Assembly: GCA_001247695.2 (NCBI GenBank)
Contig: LGRX02025816.1
Coordinates: 1 to 64,000 of the forward strand
Direction: 5' to 3'
Length of the DNA stretch: 64,000 nucleotides
DNA from: Cymbomonas tetramitiformis
Taxonomy: Eukaryota > Chlorophyta > Pyramimonadophyceae > Pyramimonadales > Pyramimonadaceae
A program made the translations under genes and the position numbers. Each line of letters opens with the position of its first letter. Position 1 is the stretch's first letter. The notes below the pieces were generated by a model. The model was not told the origin of the DNA and did no database searches. It worked only from the letters and a program-made list of their open reading frames with translations. Shown one piece after another: positions 11,329 through 21,630 of this stretch.

Positions 11329-14300
11329 ATGGTGGTGTGTGATTGTGGCGCGTGTCACTCATCCATGCGCTTCGTCACCATGAGGACACGGTCTCGACAT
11401 AGGACTATGTTCAAACAGATTGTATGCCTTCCGACGCTTCCGGAAGAGGCTGTGGACGACGATGAGCAACATCCCGATGGCGAGGAGTCGGATCAGGTGT
11501 GCAAATCCGGGTAGAAAGACTATCATTCTCAGGTAACCCTCGCGGAAGGTACCCGGAAGACGTGCGAAAGGTCTTCCAGGTATCATCCGCATGTCTTCAT
11601 GAGAATGAAGGTACATATCAAAATCGGTTACTCCTGATAGGTAATGCAGTCGTCCTTCACAATTGGCACGTATGTATCTCGTGCCCATTGAAAGTGATTG
11701 TGGTTGGCAGGAAGATGCCGATTCCGGTTCCCTTGACGATGCCGATGCCGATGGAAACTTGCCGGACCCGGAAGCCGTTCAAGAAGAGCTCGACGAATTA
11801 CTCGACCATGTCGACCCGGAACTTGCTAGAAAGGTGACGGAAGAAATCGAAGGAAAATTAAAGTCGTTGGAGAACTTGGCTGATATGGAGGTAACGTTCG
11901 CTGTTTGAATATTTTGCTCAGAATTGAAAATTGTATATAGTGTGATGTCTTTTGTACCCGGAACACGCCCGGAAGTTACATAGGACGTCTTCCGTGCGTC
12001 TTCCTGACGTCTTCCGTTTTATCCTTCGATGACAGACCGCAGCGACGAGCTCCGAGGATACCCTACTCGACTTATTGGAGTGGAATCTGGATGGCAATAT
12101 GACTCAAGAATCCTTTGGGCAACTGCTGCACATTTTGAAAACTAATCACCCGGACGTGTTTTCTAATTTGCCCGACTCCTTCAAACAAAGCATTGCTCGG
12201 TTTAAGGTCATGGATATCCCACTCCTAGTGGTGGACCTTTGCCCGCATGGGTGCGTGATGTTCGAAAAACAATTCGCGGACTTTGACCACTGTCCAAGGT
12301 GCGGGGCATGCCGTTGGGAGGGAGGTGAGGATCGGTGCGGTGCGGTGAATGCCGAGGGTGCGGACGACACCCGGAATGCCGAAGCCACCCCGAGTGCAAA
12401 GCGAGGGAAGGCGAAGTGCCAATTCTATCATTGGCATTTAAAGGATTTACTTCAAGCAATTTACATCCATCCCGGCGTTGCTGGGCTCATGCGTTCGCAC
12501 GCCACGCGGGAAAAGTCTGAGGAAGGCATTCTGGAAGACATTCCCGGTGAGTAACACATTGATAGAGCATATCCTGCATTGCCCCGAAGACGTACAGAAG
12601 ATGTACAGAATGTCTTCCGTACATCTTCCGTACGACTTCCTGATTCCTACTACTTGAATGAATTTAAGTTGTATTTATGTATCTTGCAGATGGATCTGAG
12701 TGGAAGGCGAAGCAAGCTGCATATCCCGACTTCTTCAAGGACCCTCGCAACGTCATCCTCATGCTTTGCGCCGACGGGGCCACCGTTTGGAAGGACAAGT
12801 CGGGGGTTTTCCCTATTTACTTTCAAGTGTTGAACTTGCCACCGGAAATCCGCAAGAGGTTTGTGAACCTTGAGTTGTGGGGAATGATGGCGGGGAAGCC
12901 GAAGAACACCACCATCCTCTACGAGAAGTTGGTAGACGAGCTTTTGGAACTTTGGGAAGTTGGGTTTCCATGTTGGGACTCCTTCACGGACGACGTGTTC
13001 CAATGCCGGGCGATGCTGCTTGCCGCCGTGTTTGACTATGTAGGGCTCGTCGATGCTATGAACATTATGGGCGTGGGCAGCTTCTGTGCGTGTGCAAAAT
13101 GTTTGATCCGGGGGAAGGGGAAATGCCCGCATCTAAATAAGATGTTGTACAAGTTTTGCGAGCAAGATCCGCCAGGTCCGTTTTCCCCAAAGACATGCCG
13201 AATGTATTCACAAGATCTTCCGGATGTCATCTGAGCGTCTTCCTGTTATTGTACGCAGGGCCCGCCGTACCAAAGACCGACGAGTTCATTCGACGCGCGG
13301 GCCAACGACACGTCTTGCTTAGCACGTGTAAGAATGCGGCCAATCTTCAGGAAGTGTTGGAGGAGGAAATCGGCGAAACCGGTGTGAAGTTCCCATCGGC
13401 ACTATCTCGTTTGCCGTATTTCGATCTTTCCAAGAATGTCATCCTTGACGGCATGCATCAACTCCGAAACCTTGGGCTATATGTCCATGAGGCACTCATG
13501 GGGTTCGACTTTACGCCGGGTGTAAGAGAGCACGCTCGCGCGAACGATATACATCCCACGTGGTGGAAGACGACAAGGGACGACAAAGGTGATGCAGTCA
13601 AAACCCGACCACTAGATAGGAAGGCGCCCGGAAGATGCCCCAAGTATCCTCTACGTGTCTTCCAGATGTCTTCCTGTCACCACTAACTTTCGCGCCCGGG
13701 AAAATGACAGGTGTGGAACGATATTCAATGGCAATTGGTCCGTTTCAAATCCCGATGCGTGCAAAAGGGTCGAAATCTTTGAGGTCGCTAGAGACCGCCT
13801 TGAAGTTCATGACGGAGCTCTCGTTGGGAAGGTCATGGGGGCAAGGCCATAAGAAGATGTTGCGTCCGAACGGCACGAACACCGGACCGAAGACGCTCAA
13901 GTGTCACAAGGCGTTGAAAATGCTACAAGCGGGCATCATGAGCGTGCTAGCGTCTTGGGATAGAGACGAGGGCTACTCGAAAAACATGCTTGAAGACTTG
14001 ATCGGGCAGTTGACGGTCATAACGAGAGAGCTCACTTCGGAGCTTGTAGACTGTAAGGTACGGAAGACACCTAGAAGACATCCAGAATATCTTCCGAGTA
14101 CATTCCACACGTCTTCCTTAATTGCCTTTTATTTGGTGATTTTGCAGGATGTTCCTAAGCTTCAAAATCTGGTGGATGAGTTCTTCAAGTCACTCGAGCG
14201 CGATGGCTCACCTGACTGGCTGGTCATCAACACGCATTTGCTTTCCCACTTCCCCGACCAACTCCTCATGTATGGTCCAATACGGGGGACATGGATGTAC

Positions 14301-15564
14301 GTGTTCGAATCATTCAACGGGAAGATTCGAAGGTGGGTGAAGAACAATGCATATCCGGTTCAGAGTGTTATGCAAGGCTTCGGGCGGTACCGGATGGTGC
14401 ATGTGGTGCGAGGGTTAATCTTGGTACTTCGTCGCCGGCGGGAGGCAACCACCAATCCCACCCGGCCACCCGTGCTCCCGTTCTTGGCCACCGCACCGTT
14501 GAGGGCGCCGAACACGGTGGTTTTGGGAACACAAGGCAAGCGCCATGTACTCTCCCGCGCTGAAACGAAAGCGCTGGAGCTGTGGATGCATGGCAACGTG
14601 CCCCAATACCGCAAGTTGAAGGCAAAATTCGACGACTACGTCACCTATCTACTGCAAGAGGTAAGTAAGAAAATGAAACCCATAAGGTGCCTGGAAGACG
14701 TTTCATATATCTTCTAGGCATCTTCCACACGTCTTCGGTAAATACATGTCCCGACACTGTGCACGTATACATTCGCAGGGAAAACCATATGGTTCGGAGA
14801 CGTATTGGCGCACGAGCCGGAGCGTCTCGCCTGATGGATGTGCCGCTGCATATGCACGGTAGCGATCCCAAGGTCTGGCTGGGGAGACCATTCACGGAGA
14901 ATGAAGCGGCACTCGTCGAAGGGCCTCCTCACGTGTGTCAATCTTTCGGCTCGGTCGTGGTTCGAGGAGTTTGCTATCGCACGGCAGCTCAGGACAAGAC
15001 GAAGAAAACTTGTCAACGTTACTTCCGAGCCTTTTTCTCTGGAGAAAACATCAAAGGCGAGGAAATCGAGACTGACCGGTGCGTCCGTGCATTACGTTTT
15101 GGTGAATGTGCGCAGAATATGTACCGAATGTCTTCTGCGTGTCTTCTCGACGTCTTCGGGGATTCTTACTATAGAGTATAATTGTGGCTCCAACTCGCAG
15201 GTACGCCATGGTAGATAGCATCTACAAGGTCGACTTGGCCGCGAAAGAGTACATTCTTGTGAAGGGAAAGTGGTTCCCCGAATTCAACCAAGCGACGACA
15301 AAACGGTTTGCCAAGCTAAACTCGAAGTACGGGCCGGACAATACCGCAAAGGTGGTGTACACATACGACCCGGATGATCCCGAGACACCTTGGGACACTA
15401 CTGATCCATTCATCCTGGCGGCTCAAATTGAGCACCAAGTTGTAATCAAGAAACATCCTGTGATGAAGACGGCGGTGGTATTTGATTTAAAGGCTGACTT
15501 TTTCGAGTGCATCGACGATGACGGTTCACGACCGAAAGGTGCAAGACGCAAGAGGCGATCATGA
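11329..15564 (+). CDS. TNP2-like transposase of element 2 (about 9 exons)
   Basis: DDE transposase homologous to that of element 1. Exons: 11329-11496, 11711-11890, 12036-12546, 12690-13175, 13259-13588, 13711-14057, 14148-14660, 14779-15078, 15201-15564; about 1065 residues. The N-terminus has CDCGAC, matching CPCVQC of element 1. Exon 3 has CPHGC...CPRCGAC, exon 4 has FKDPRN and LCADG, exon 5 has DGMH, exon 7 has WMYVFE, and exon 9 ends in a basic tail. All junctions join in phase except exon 7 to exon 8, where the apparent donor and acceptor put exon 8 in the wrong frame; an unseen splice site or a frameshift is possible. Five introns match element 1 in position and phase. Every intron carries this family's GGAAGACGT motif in inverted pairs. 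Confidence 0.82.
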
Positions 15565-16109
15565 TAATACGCCGGGCATCGTACTTAGTGGTCTGTATGT
15601 TGAATAGATGCAATCGTACATGTATGTGTAGATAGACCTATCAATTAACTTAGCCGTATATCATGTATCATAGCAACAGAGCATGATGACAACCCTGAAG
15701 TTGTTAGGAAGATACCCGGAATGTCTTCCGTATGTCTTCCGTGCGCCTTCTGAATGTCTTCTGTGATTACGCGACTAGTGTACGTGTGGTATGAAGTAGC
15801 TATGTGGCCAAATTGCATAATCATCACATATGTGTCGATAACACATGTCAGAATGTATTCTGGCACAGAAGACATTCGGAACATCTTCCGGGTATCTTCC
15901 GGGAAGACTGCCCTTTGCATGTCTTCCGGGAAGATGTCTTCCGAAATCCGGAAGACATTCCGCACATCTTCGGCACGTCTTCCCCGAAGAGTGTCTTCTG
16001 GTTTCCAGAAGACGTTCCACTCAGAAGACGTATTCTGGAAACCAGAAGACGTCATTTCTACGAAGACGTCTATAAGACGTTCAGAAGACGTCTTCTAGAC
16101 GTCTTCTGA
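15565..16109. repeat. Right subterminal region of element 2
   Basis: After the stop codon comes about 130 bp without repeats. From about 15710 there is a dense array of GTCTTCC, GGAAGAC and CAGAAGACGTCTTCTG palindromes running to the TIR. These are the same words found in the transposase introns and in the 305-bp units. Confidence 0.85.
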
Positions 16110-16518
16110 TTTTCCCAGAATGTAGGGGTATGCCAACAGGTGGGCATAGGTTGGGAAATCGTTGAACGTTTCCATAGGGTGGGAACAGGCATTCCCAGAG
16201 GCGGGTATAGGTAGGGCGCTGGGTAAGTATGCCTATGGAAAGCATTGGACGTTTCCAGTGGGTGGGCATAGGGCGAGCATTGGGCGGGCATAGGTTGGGA
16301 AAACATGGAATGTTTCCATAGGGTGGGCCTGAGCATTCCCAAGGGCGGGTATAGGTGGTTCACGGGGTAGGCATGCCTATGGAAAGCATTGGATGTTTCC
16401 ATAGGGTCGGCATAGGGTGGGCATAGGACGGGCATAGGGTGGACATGCGGAGGGAAATGCCTTTTTTTTATTTTGCAGTTCCTGTAAAGTTGGGGATACC
16501 TCTCGTGATTTCACAGGT

Positions 16519-17663
16519 CGTTGATCACGTCTATGCCGAGAAGGTTTCAACAATGCATCGTCTTGTCATTGATCTGCTGGAAACGAAATCCGAGCACAAT
16601 GCTACCCAATCCATGTTTGATCAAATCTTCAATCTCATGCGGCAAACGGTGATTGGCAACGTTGACATCATCGGCAATCAGAGACGAAATGGTTTCCCGA
16701 CCTCCTTCAAACAAGCTTTGTCTATGTGGAAGGATTTTGCCCTGCCGTACCATACCGCCGACGTTTGCAGGAATGAATGCATGATCTTCACTCCGGGCCG
16801 GCATGACGACCTAACCCAGTGCCTCCATTGCCACAAACTTCGGTGTCACCCCAGCTCTCGACGTAACGGACGGCTTATTCCGGGAAAGCCGTACAAGGTA
16901 TTTAGGTTTTGGCGCTTGGACGAACTCCTGCCGATGCTATATTTGATACCAGAGATGGCCGAGCTCTTGGTATCATGGAAGATAACTACACCCGCGGAGA
17001 ACGACGATCTGCCGGTTGTGACTACGTTTCATCGTAAGTGTATCCCTCCCACATGCTCACCCTATGCCCACCCTATAACATCCCTATGATCACCCTATGT
17101 CCACGCTATAACATCCCTATGATCACCCTATGTCCACCCTATGCTCACCCTATGCCCAATTCACAATTGCCTTGCATCCTATGTTGACCCTATGCCCACC
17201 CTATAGCCGCCCTATGTCCACCCTGTGCCCACCCTATGCTCACCCTTTGGAAAGTATGTGTTGCAGGTACGGCGAGCTTCTGAAAATTTATAGCATCCCG
17301 ATTGGCAGGAAACAATTTGTTTTCCTCAAAGTAAGATGGTTTCCATTGAAGGCAGCATTTCAAGATACCGTGGCGAACAATATGATGTTGAGGTCGGACT
17401 TGCCATGGGACCTTTCCGAGGTTTTCATCCAAGCATTTGAGATTGAGTGCTTTGTGTGCATTGTACCCATTCCATGGAACTTTGACCGGTTCATCACGAC
17501 CAAGAGAATTCCAGCTGGACGACCCGATGCAAATAGGTTGGTATATTATCTCGGCGAGCACAAACTCGGTTTCAATGATCCACCATGGAGATATGATAAA
17601 GACAAAACGATGCTCATACTAGATAGGCATGTAGATTTTGTGGGCGACTTACATGACGAATAA
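16519..17663 (+). pseudogene. Remnant TNP2-like transposase of element 3 (two exon blocks)
   Basis: Exon block 16519-17033 (acceptor TTTCACAG) encodes the zinc-binding N-terminal part (CRNEC...CLHCHK), equivalent to exon 2 of element 1. Block 17267-17663 encodes the C-terminal part beginning RYGELLKI, equivalent to DRYGEIMKI of element 1. The exons that should carry the catalytic D, D and E are absent. The first block ends in phase 1 at the same position as the intron in elements 1 and 2, and the second starts at the same position as the last intron of element 2. Spliced together they are out of frame and stop after about five codons. The 233-bp intron between them is almost pure CCCTATG-type repeat. 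Confidence 0.75.
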
Positions 17664-18828
17664 CTTGTTCATTTCATAGATGGAATTATTCTGTATATCA
17701 ATATGTATATATGTAGTAAAAGCCCTATGGAAAGCCTGGATATATCATGAATCATCACCCTATGCTCACCCTATGAAACCTGAATGGTTATACCTATGGA
17801 AACCCTTTCACAGGTACGGTATCCCTTGGGAAACATGATTCCATACGGATGATATACCTACGGAAGACCTTTCCACTGGGTGGCTCACCCCTGGGAAAGC
17901 TCATTCCATAGGCTGGCTATACCTATGGAACTCGGTTCCATACGTACGGTATACGTGTGGAAACGTATTCCATATGGATACTATAGGTATCGACTTTGCC
18001 ACCTGTATCAGGAGTATACCTACGGCATGCTCACCCTGTGTTATCCCTATAGCTAACCCTATGGAAACCCCTATGGAATTACGTCTTTATTGACCGAGAA
18101 TACGCAGAATGAATTGTATATTTCCATAGGTATACTATCCCGCCCTATGGGGGCCCTATGGAAAGCCCTATGGAATTACGTTGATATTCCCGAGAATACG
18201 CAGAGTGAATTATACGTTTCCATAGGCCTACCATACCTATGGCATCCCTATGGAAGGCCCTATGGAATTACGACTTTATTCCCGAGAATACGCAGGGCGA
18301 ATTGTACATTTCCATAGGTGTACTATCGCTATGCCCGCCCTATGGAAAACCTTGTGGAAAACTCATAGTATACGCTAAGTTTCCATAGGTGCGCTATCCG
18401 TACGCCCGCCCTACGCCCGCCCTTGGACATGCCTATGGAAAGCGTATGGGAAAGTTATATTTTCCATAGGGCTTTCCATCGGCCCCTATGCCTATAGCCG
18501 CCCTATGGAAGGGTTTACATTTTCCATAGGGTTTTCCATAGTCCTGGTTATGCCTATAGTCGTCCTATGGAAATGTTTACTTTTCCATAGGGTGATTATA
18601 CGGCCTTCCATGCCTATGGAACGTCCTTTTCCATAGGCATACAGCCCTATAGAAACCCTATGGAAACTCCAAAAGGGGGTATCCCTATGGAAATACCCTA
18701 TGGAAAACTTTCCAAGCCTTTGGAAAATATTTCCGGATTTTCCCGAGCGTTCCCAAGGGCGGGCATAGGGAGGGCACAGGGATGACATGCCTATGGAAAG
18801 CTTTCCCAAGGGTTGCAGATCTGTAGGG
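17664..18828. repeat. Right subterminal array of element 3
   Basis: About 1.1 kb of CCTATGGAAA-type motifs in both orientations. It includes a ~97-bp tandem unit repeated about three times (18080-18330), recognised by ACGCAG(A/G)(A/G)(T/C)GAATT followed by TTTCCATAGG. It ends GTAGGG at 18823-18828. Confidence 0.8.
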
Positions 18829-19089
18829 ATACCTCGGTAATTTTTAGGGATTTTTCCAACCATTAGGGTGCGTGTTATTGAATATTTTGCTCGAATTTTG
18901 GGTCGGAAAATGTCACAATTCAGCATTTTCGTCTTAGTGGTGGTGTTTACCATGCGCTGAGAGCATAATATATCGTCATTATAAGCCATTTACGGTTTCC
19001 TTATGAACCTTTAAATTGGGTCATAAACTTGATGTGTGGGTGGTGGTACACCACCCCCTATCCATCTAATGGGCCATTATTGACGATAC
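18829..19089. other. AT-rich spacer without recognised feature
   Basis: No gene or known repeat seen. It contains GGTGGTACACCACC (19044-19057), a short palindrome, and a TTTTTAGGGATTTTT tract next to the element 3 end. Confidence 0.5.
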
Positions 19090-19325
19090 CGCGGCTAGTC
19101 CTTCCTGAAGGACTAGTGAAATTAATTAAATTTACAACAAAATATACCCTAAAACTGCGGCTCGATTAGGCGTACCATATTATGGAAATACGTGTTCCTA
19201 TTATGATAGGCACCTTGCCCGGGTCCCAAATGATTTTCCCAAGCACAGGGCTGAGGTCTAGGGCCCAATATTCAAGGAGTTATGTGCATTTCCGCCTAGT
19301 CCTTTGGGAAGGACTAAAATGTCGG
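19090..19325. repeat. Palindrome-bearing short element, variant 4 (CTAGTCCTT type), fragment
   Basis: Two palindromic words, CTAGTCCTTCCTGAAGGACT plus AG near 19095 and CTAGTCCTTTGGGAAGGACT near 19297, bracket AT-rich DNA. GACGATACC beside the first resembles the GACGATGCC beside the left palindromes of the copy at 31098-31747. I read it as a truncated member of the same palindrome family with its own palindrome sequence. It cuts the C-terminal side of the adjacent gag fragment. Confidence 0.5.
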
Positions 19326-19656
19326 GTACTAGCCACAGAAGGCCATTCACCCGGCTCACAACCGGGGTAAGGGGGTCGTCGAGATCAAAGGACTTCAGCT
19401 CCAGCCCAGCTGACTCGAACTCCGTACGTAGCTGCACCACCAGGTCGGACAGAAGGCCAGCGTCGTCCGTACCGCGGAAATGGTGTTTCTTGTCACCAAG
19501 AACGTCCTCGCGGACGCTCTTGGCCCAGGCACGATGAAGACGTGCCTTGTAGATCTCGTCGGTCAGCTTCGCCTGCTCCTGCAAGTAACGCCTGATGGCC
19601 ACGTCGGCGTCCTCGTTCGAAGCAGGGTTGGGGGTCGGAACAGTCGGTGTCCGCAC
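19326..19656 (-). pseudogene. Gag fragment (DIRS/gag-only element type)
   Basis: The minus-strand peptide (about 110 codons) aligns by eye with the early part of the two larger gag proteins at 28888-31778 and 59987-62383. It shares the order VLG-K--HF-G, a Leu-rich LV--L---F stretch, then PV----NGLL. It has no ATG start: the frame opens with GTG and upstream coding-like sequence is in another frame. It is truncated at the palindrome element. It is a relic of a third copy of the gag-bearing retroelement family. Confidence 0.5.
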
Positions 19657-21289
19657 CGTCGGGCTGTTCCGAACCCCGTCGATAAGCCTCAGCGCGAGGC
19701 ATCAATGTCGCTGTTTCTCGTGAGGGACCTCTTTGCTCTGGTGGTAACACCCATAACTCTGAAACCTAAGCCTGATGGGAGGTGGTACGCCGGGGCGCGT
19801 TCGGGTAATGTCGTGGGGAAGATGCGACGCCACAGTTACGGAAAGAGCGGTAGAGCCATGCGAGCGAGGGGCACTGGAAGACGTCGTCGAGGTCGAAGGT
19901 GCTCGAGCCACCAGCCCAACAATCGGTAGCAAGCGGGATCAGGGCAAGCGTAATACCGTAAATGAACATTGCGTCGACTAGGCCCGGTCCAGGTCGAATC
20001 CCCATAGCTGCGGCTCAAAGACGCTCACCGCAAACAGCTCATCTCAAAATTCCCGTGAGTCCCCAAACGCGCCGTCGCGCACCACCTCTCCAAGCGGCTG
20101 CTTTAGCCAATCATGGCCAAACTAGCTGTGGAATATAGCGTGGAATTGGTCCACGACCTACTGGAATATCCCGGTTCAAGATATCAGACAGTCAGTGAAC
20201 CAATATAGATAAACACTCATATAAGAAATAAACCCTAAGCTAGATATACCCGGAACGGTCACGGAGTCGGAACGGTCTCGGTCCTAGCTACCTGTGACAC
20301 CTTGATGTGTCACAGCACGGGCTTACGGATCAGTCACAGGTCCGGTGTTGGCTACCTAGGAATCTGTCATAGGGGCCTGCACCAGGACTCCCGGTCAGGG
20401 CTGCCTATACAGATTTCAGCATATTGGTCACAGACATACACTTATACTATAACTATAACTAGCAGATTTTAGATTAGCACGCCCCAACCGGCTCACCGTC
20501 GGAACCGGCCGGAGTTATCACAGACAAGGGAACGTATTCAATTGGCCGCCGGAGCAGATTTCCATTCACCGGCTACCCACGACCAATCGGAACCGTAACG
20601 ATCAAAAAACCGTATACGTATGATCCGATTCCTCCGAATATCCCCAATAATTATATTTTACACTGTTAAGAAACAGGAAAGGTGTGCGCAAGCATTTTTT
20701 TTAACTACCATCGTTTCACTGGCTCACCCCCATTTCCCACTGTTTTCATTGCCCCCCCCGCGGCCGTGAAAACGCATAACGATTTCGAGGTCCCAAATGT
20801 TGGACGATTATTTGCTTTTTGGCATTTCACAAATAATGACCTCACATGACCTCGCATGACCTCGCATGACATCGCCGGATGACAGTCGCGACAGGAGCCA
20901 ATTACCCAATGAAATCGCCGCGATCAACACATTTGCTTTCCCAAGTTTCGGTGTAGCACAGGCCTCACTGTGTCGCTGTCTCTCACGCGATAGACGCAGC
21001 CGCGAGCCGTGACATGCAGTCATCATGTGTCATCGGAAAAGTTGGACGAGTTCCCAGCGCCCGTTTGTACCCTGTCCCTTATCGTTATGTCAATCGAATG
21101 TGTGCATCTCGATCTGTATCGTGATGCCTGTTGCTGTGTCACAGTATCATGGCGATGGGTTCATGGCATCATGATACATCATCATCATCCATCGGGATTA
21201 CGATTATATTATAATTTATTGTATTATGTATCTTTGTATGTCTATGTGTGAGACACACGACAGGTTATCTGACTTAGCTCCGCTCCGCA
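19657..21289. other. Retroelement-derived non-coding DNA
   Basis: No gene is supported. 20250-20450 is rich in GTGACACC/GTCACAGG-type words and resembles the 3' regions of the gag-only elements. A 10-bp unit, (CATGACCTCG)n, is repeated four times around 20840-20870. The rest is AT-rich with no recognised structure. Confidence 0.4.
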
Positions 21290-21630
21290 GAGCTACCCTA
21301 GCTACCCCTAGCTACCCCCTAGCTACTGCAGCCACTGAGTCGATAGGCTCACAATGGGAGTGTCCATAGACACTGTCCGTCTGTCCCCCCTGCCCAAGGC
21401 AGGGTATTGCCTGTCCCGTGCCTGCCTACAGGCACAGTCAGGGACCCCGATCTAGTTCGGGAGCCTACTGCTAAACCACACACTCACAAGTGTTCGGATT
21501 GGGCTCTCAGAACAGTAATAATGACACAAGATCGGATGCAAGCTGTTACCAAATAATACTTATACTTATTACAATAGCAAGGGCCAGAGCCTCATGGCAC
21601 TGCCCGCCCTCTTGGGGCCTCACTGCAAGT

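Larger units (their letters stand above)
9513..16127 (+). mobile_element. EnSpm/CACTA-like element 2 (5' end interrupted by element 1 copy A)
   Basis: Second TNP2-type family. It contains the 305-bp array, a multi-exon transposase, and a right end made of GGAAGACGT/ACGTCTTCC motifs closed by the TIR TTTTCCCAGAATGTAGGG at 16110-16127. An orphan left-type end of the same family, with TIR CCCTACATTCTGGGAAAA, is at 62524. Its own left end lies beyond copy A, outside the window. To the right it abuts intron-like sequence of element 3, so it probably inserted there. Confidence 0.85.
16128..18828 (+). mobile_element. EnSpm/CACTA-like element 3, internally deleted
   Basis: Third family, recognised by two transposase exon blocks homologous to elements 1 and 2, a distinct motif (CCTATGGAAA/TTTCCATAGG with CCCTATG and GGGCATAGG variants) and a right end ...GCAGATCTGTAGGG at 18815-18828. 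The 5' part is missing: the segment begins inside what looks like an intron, directly after element 2. The central exons are also missing. It is a defective derivative. Confidence 0.75.

Noticed and set aside
9381..11362. Open frames of 102-296 codons repeated on both strands across the 305-bp array
   Set aside because: They recur at the repeat period, exist on both strands and cross unit borders; they follow from a GC-rich repeat whose length is not fixed by coding.
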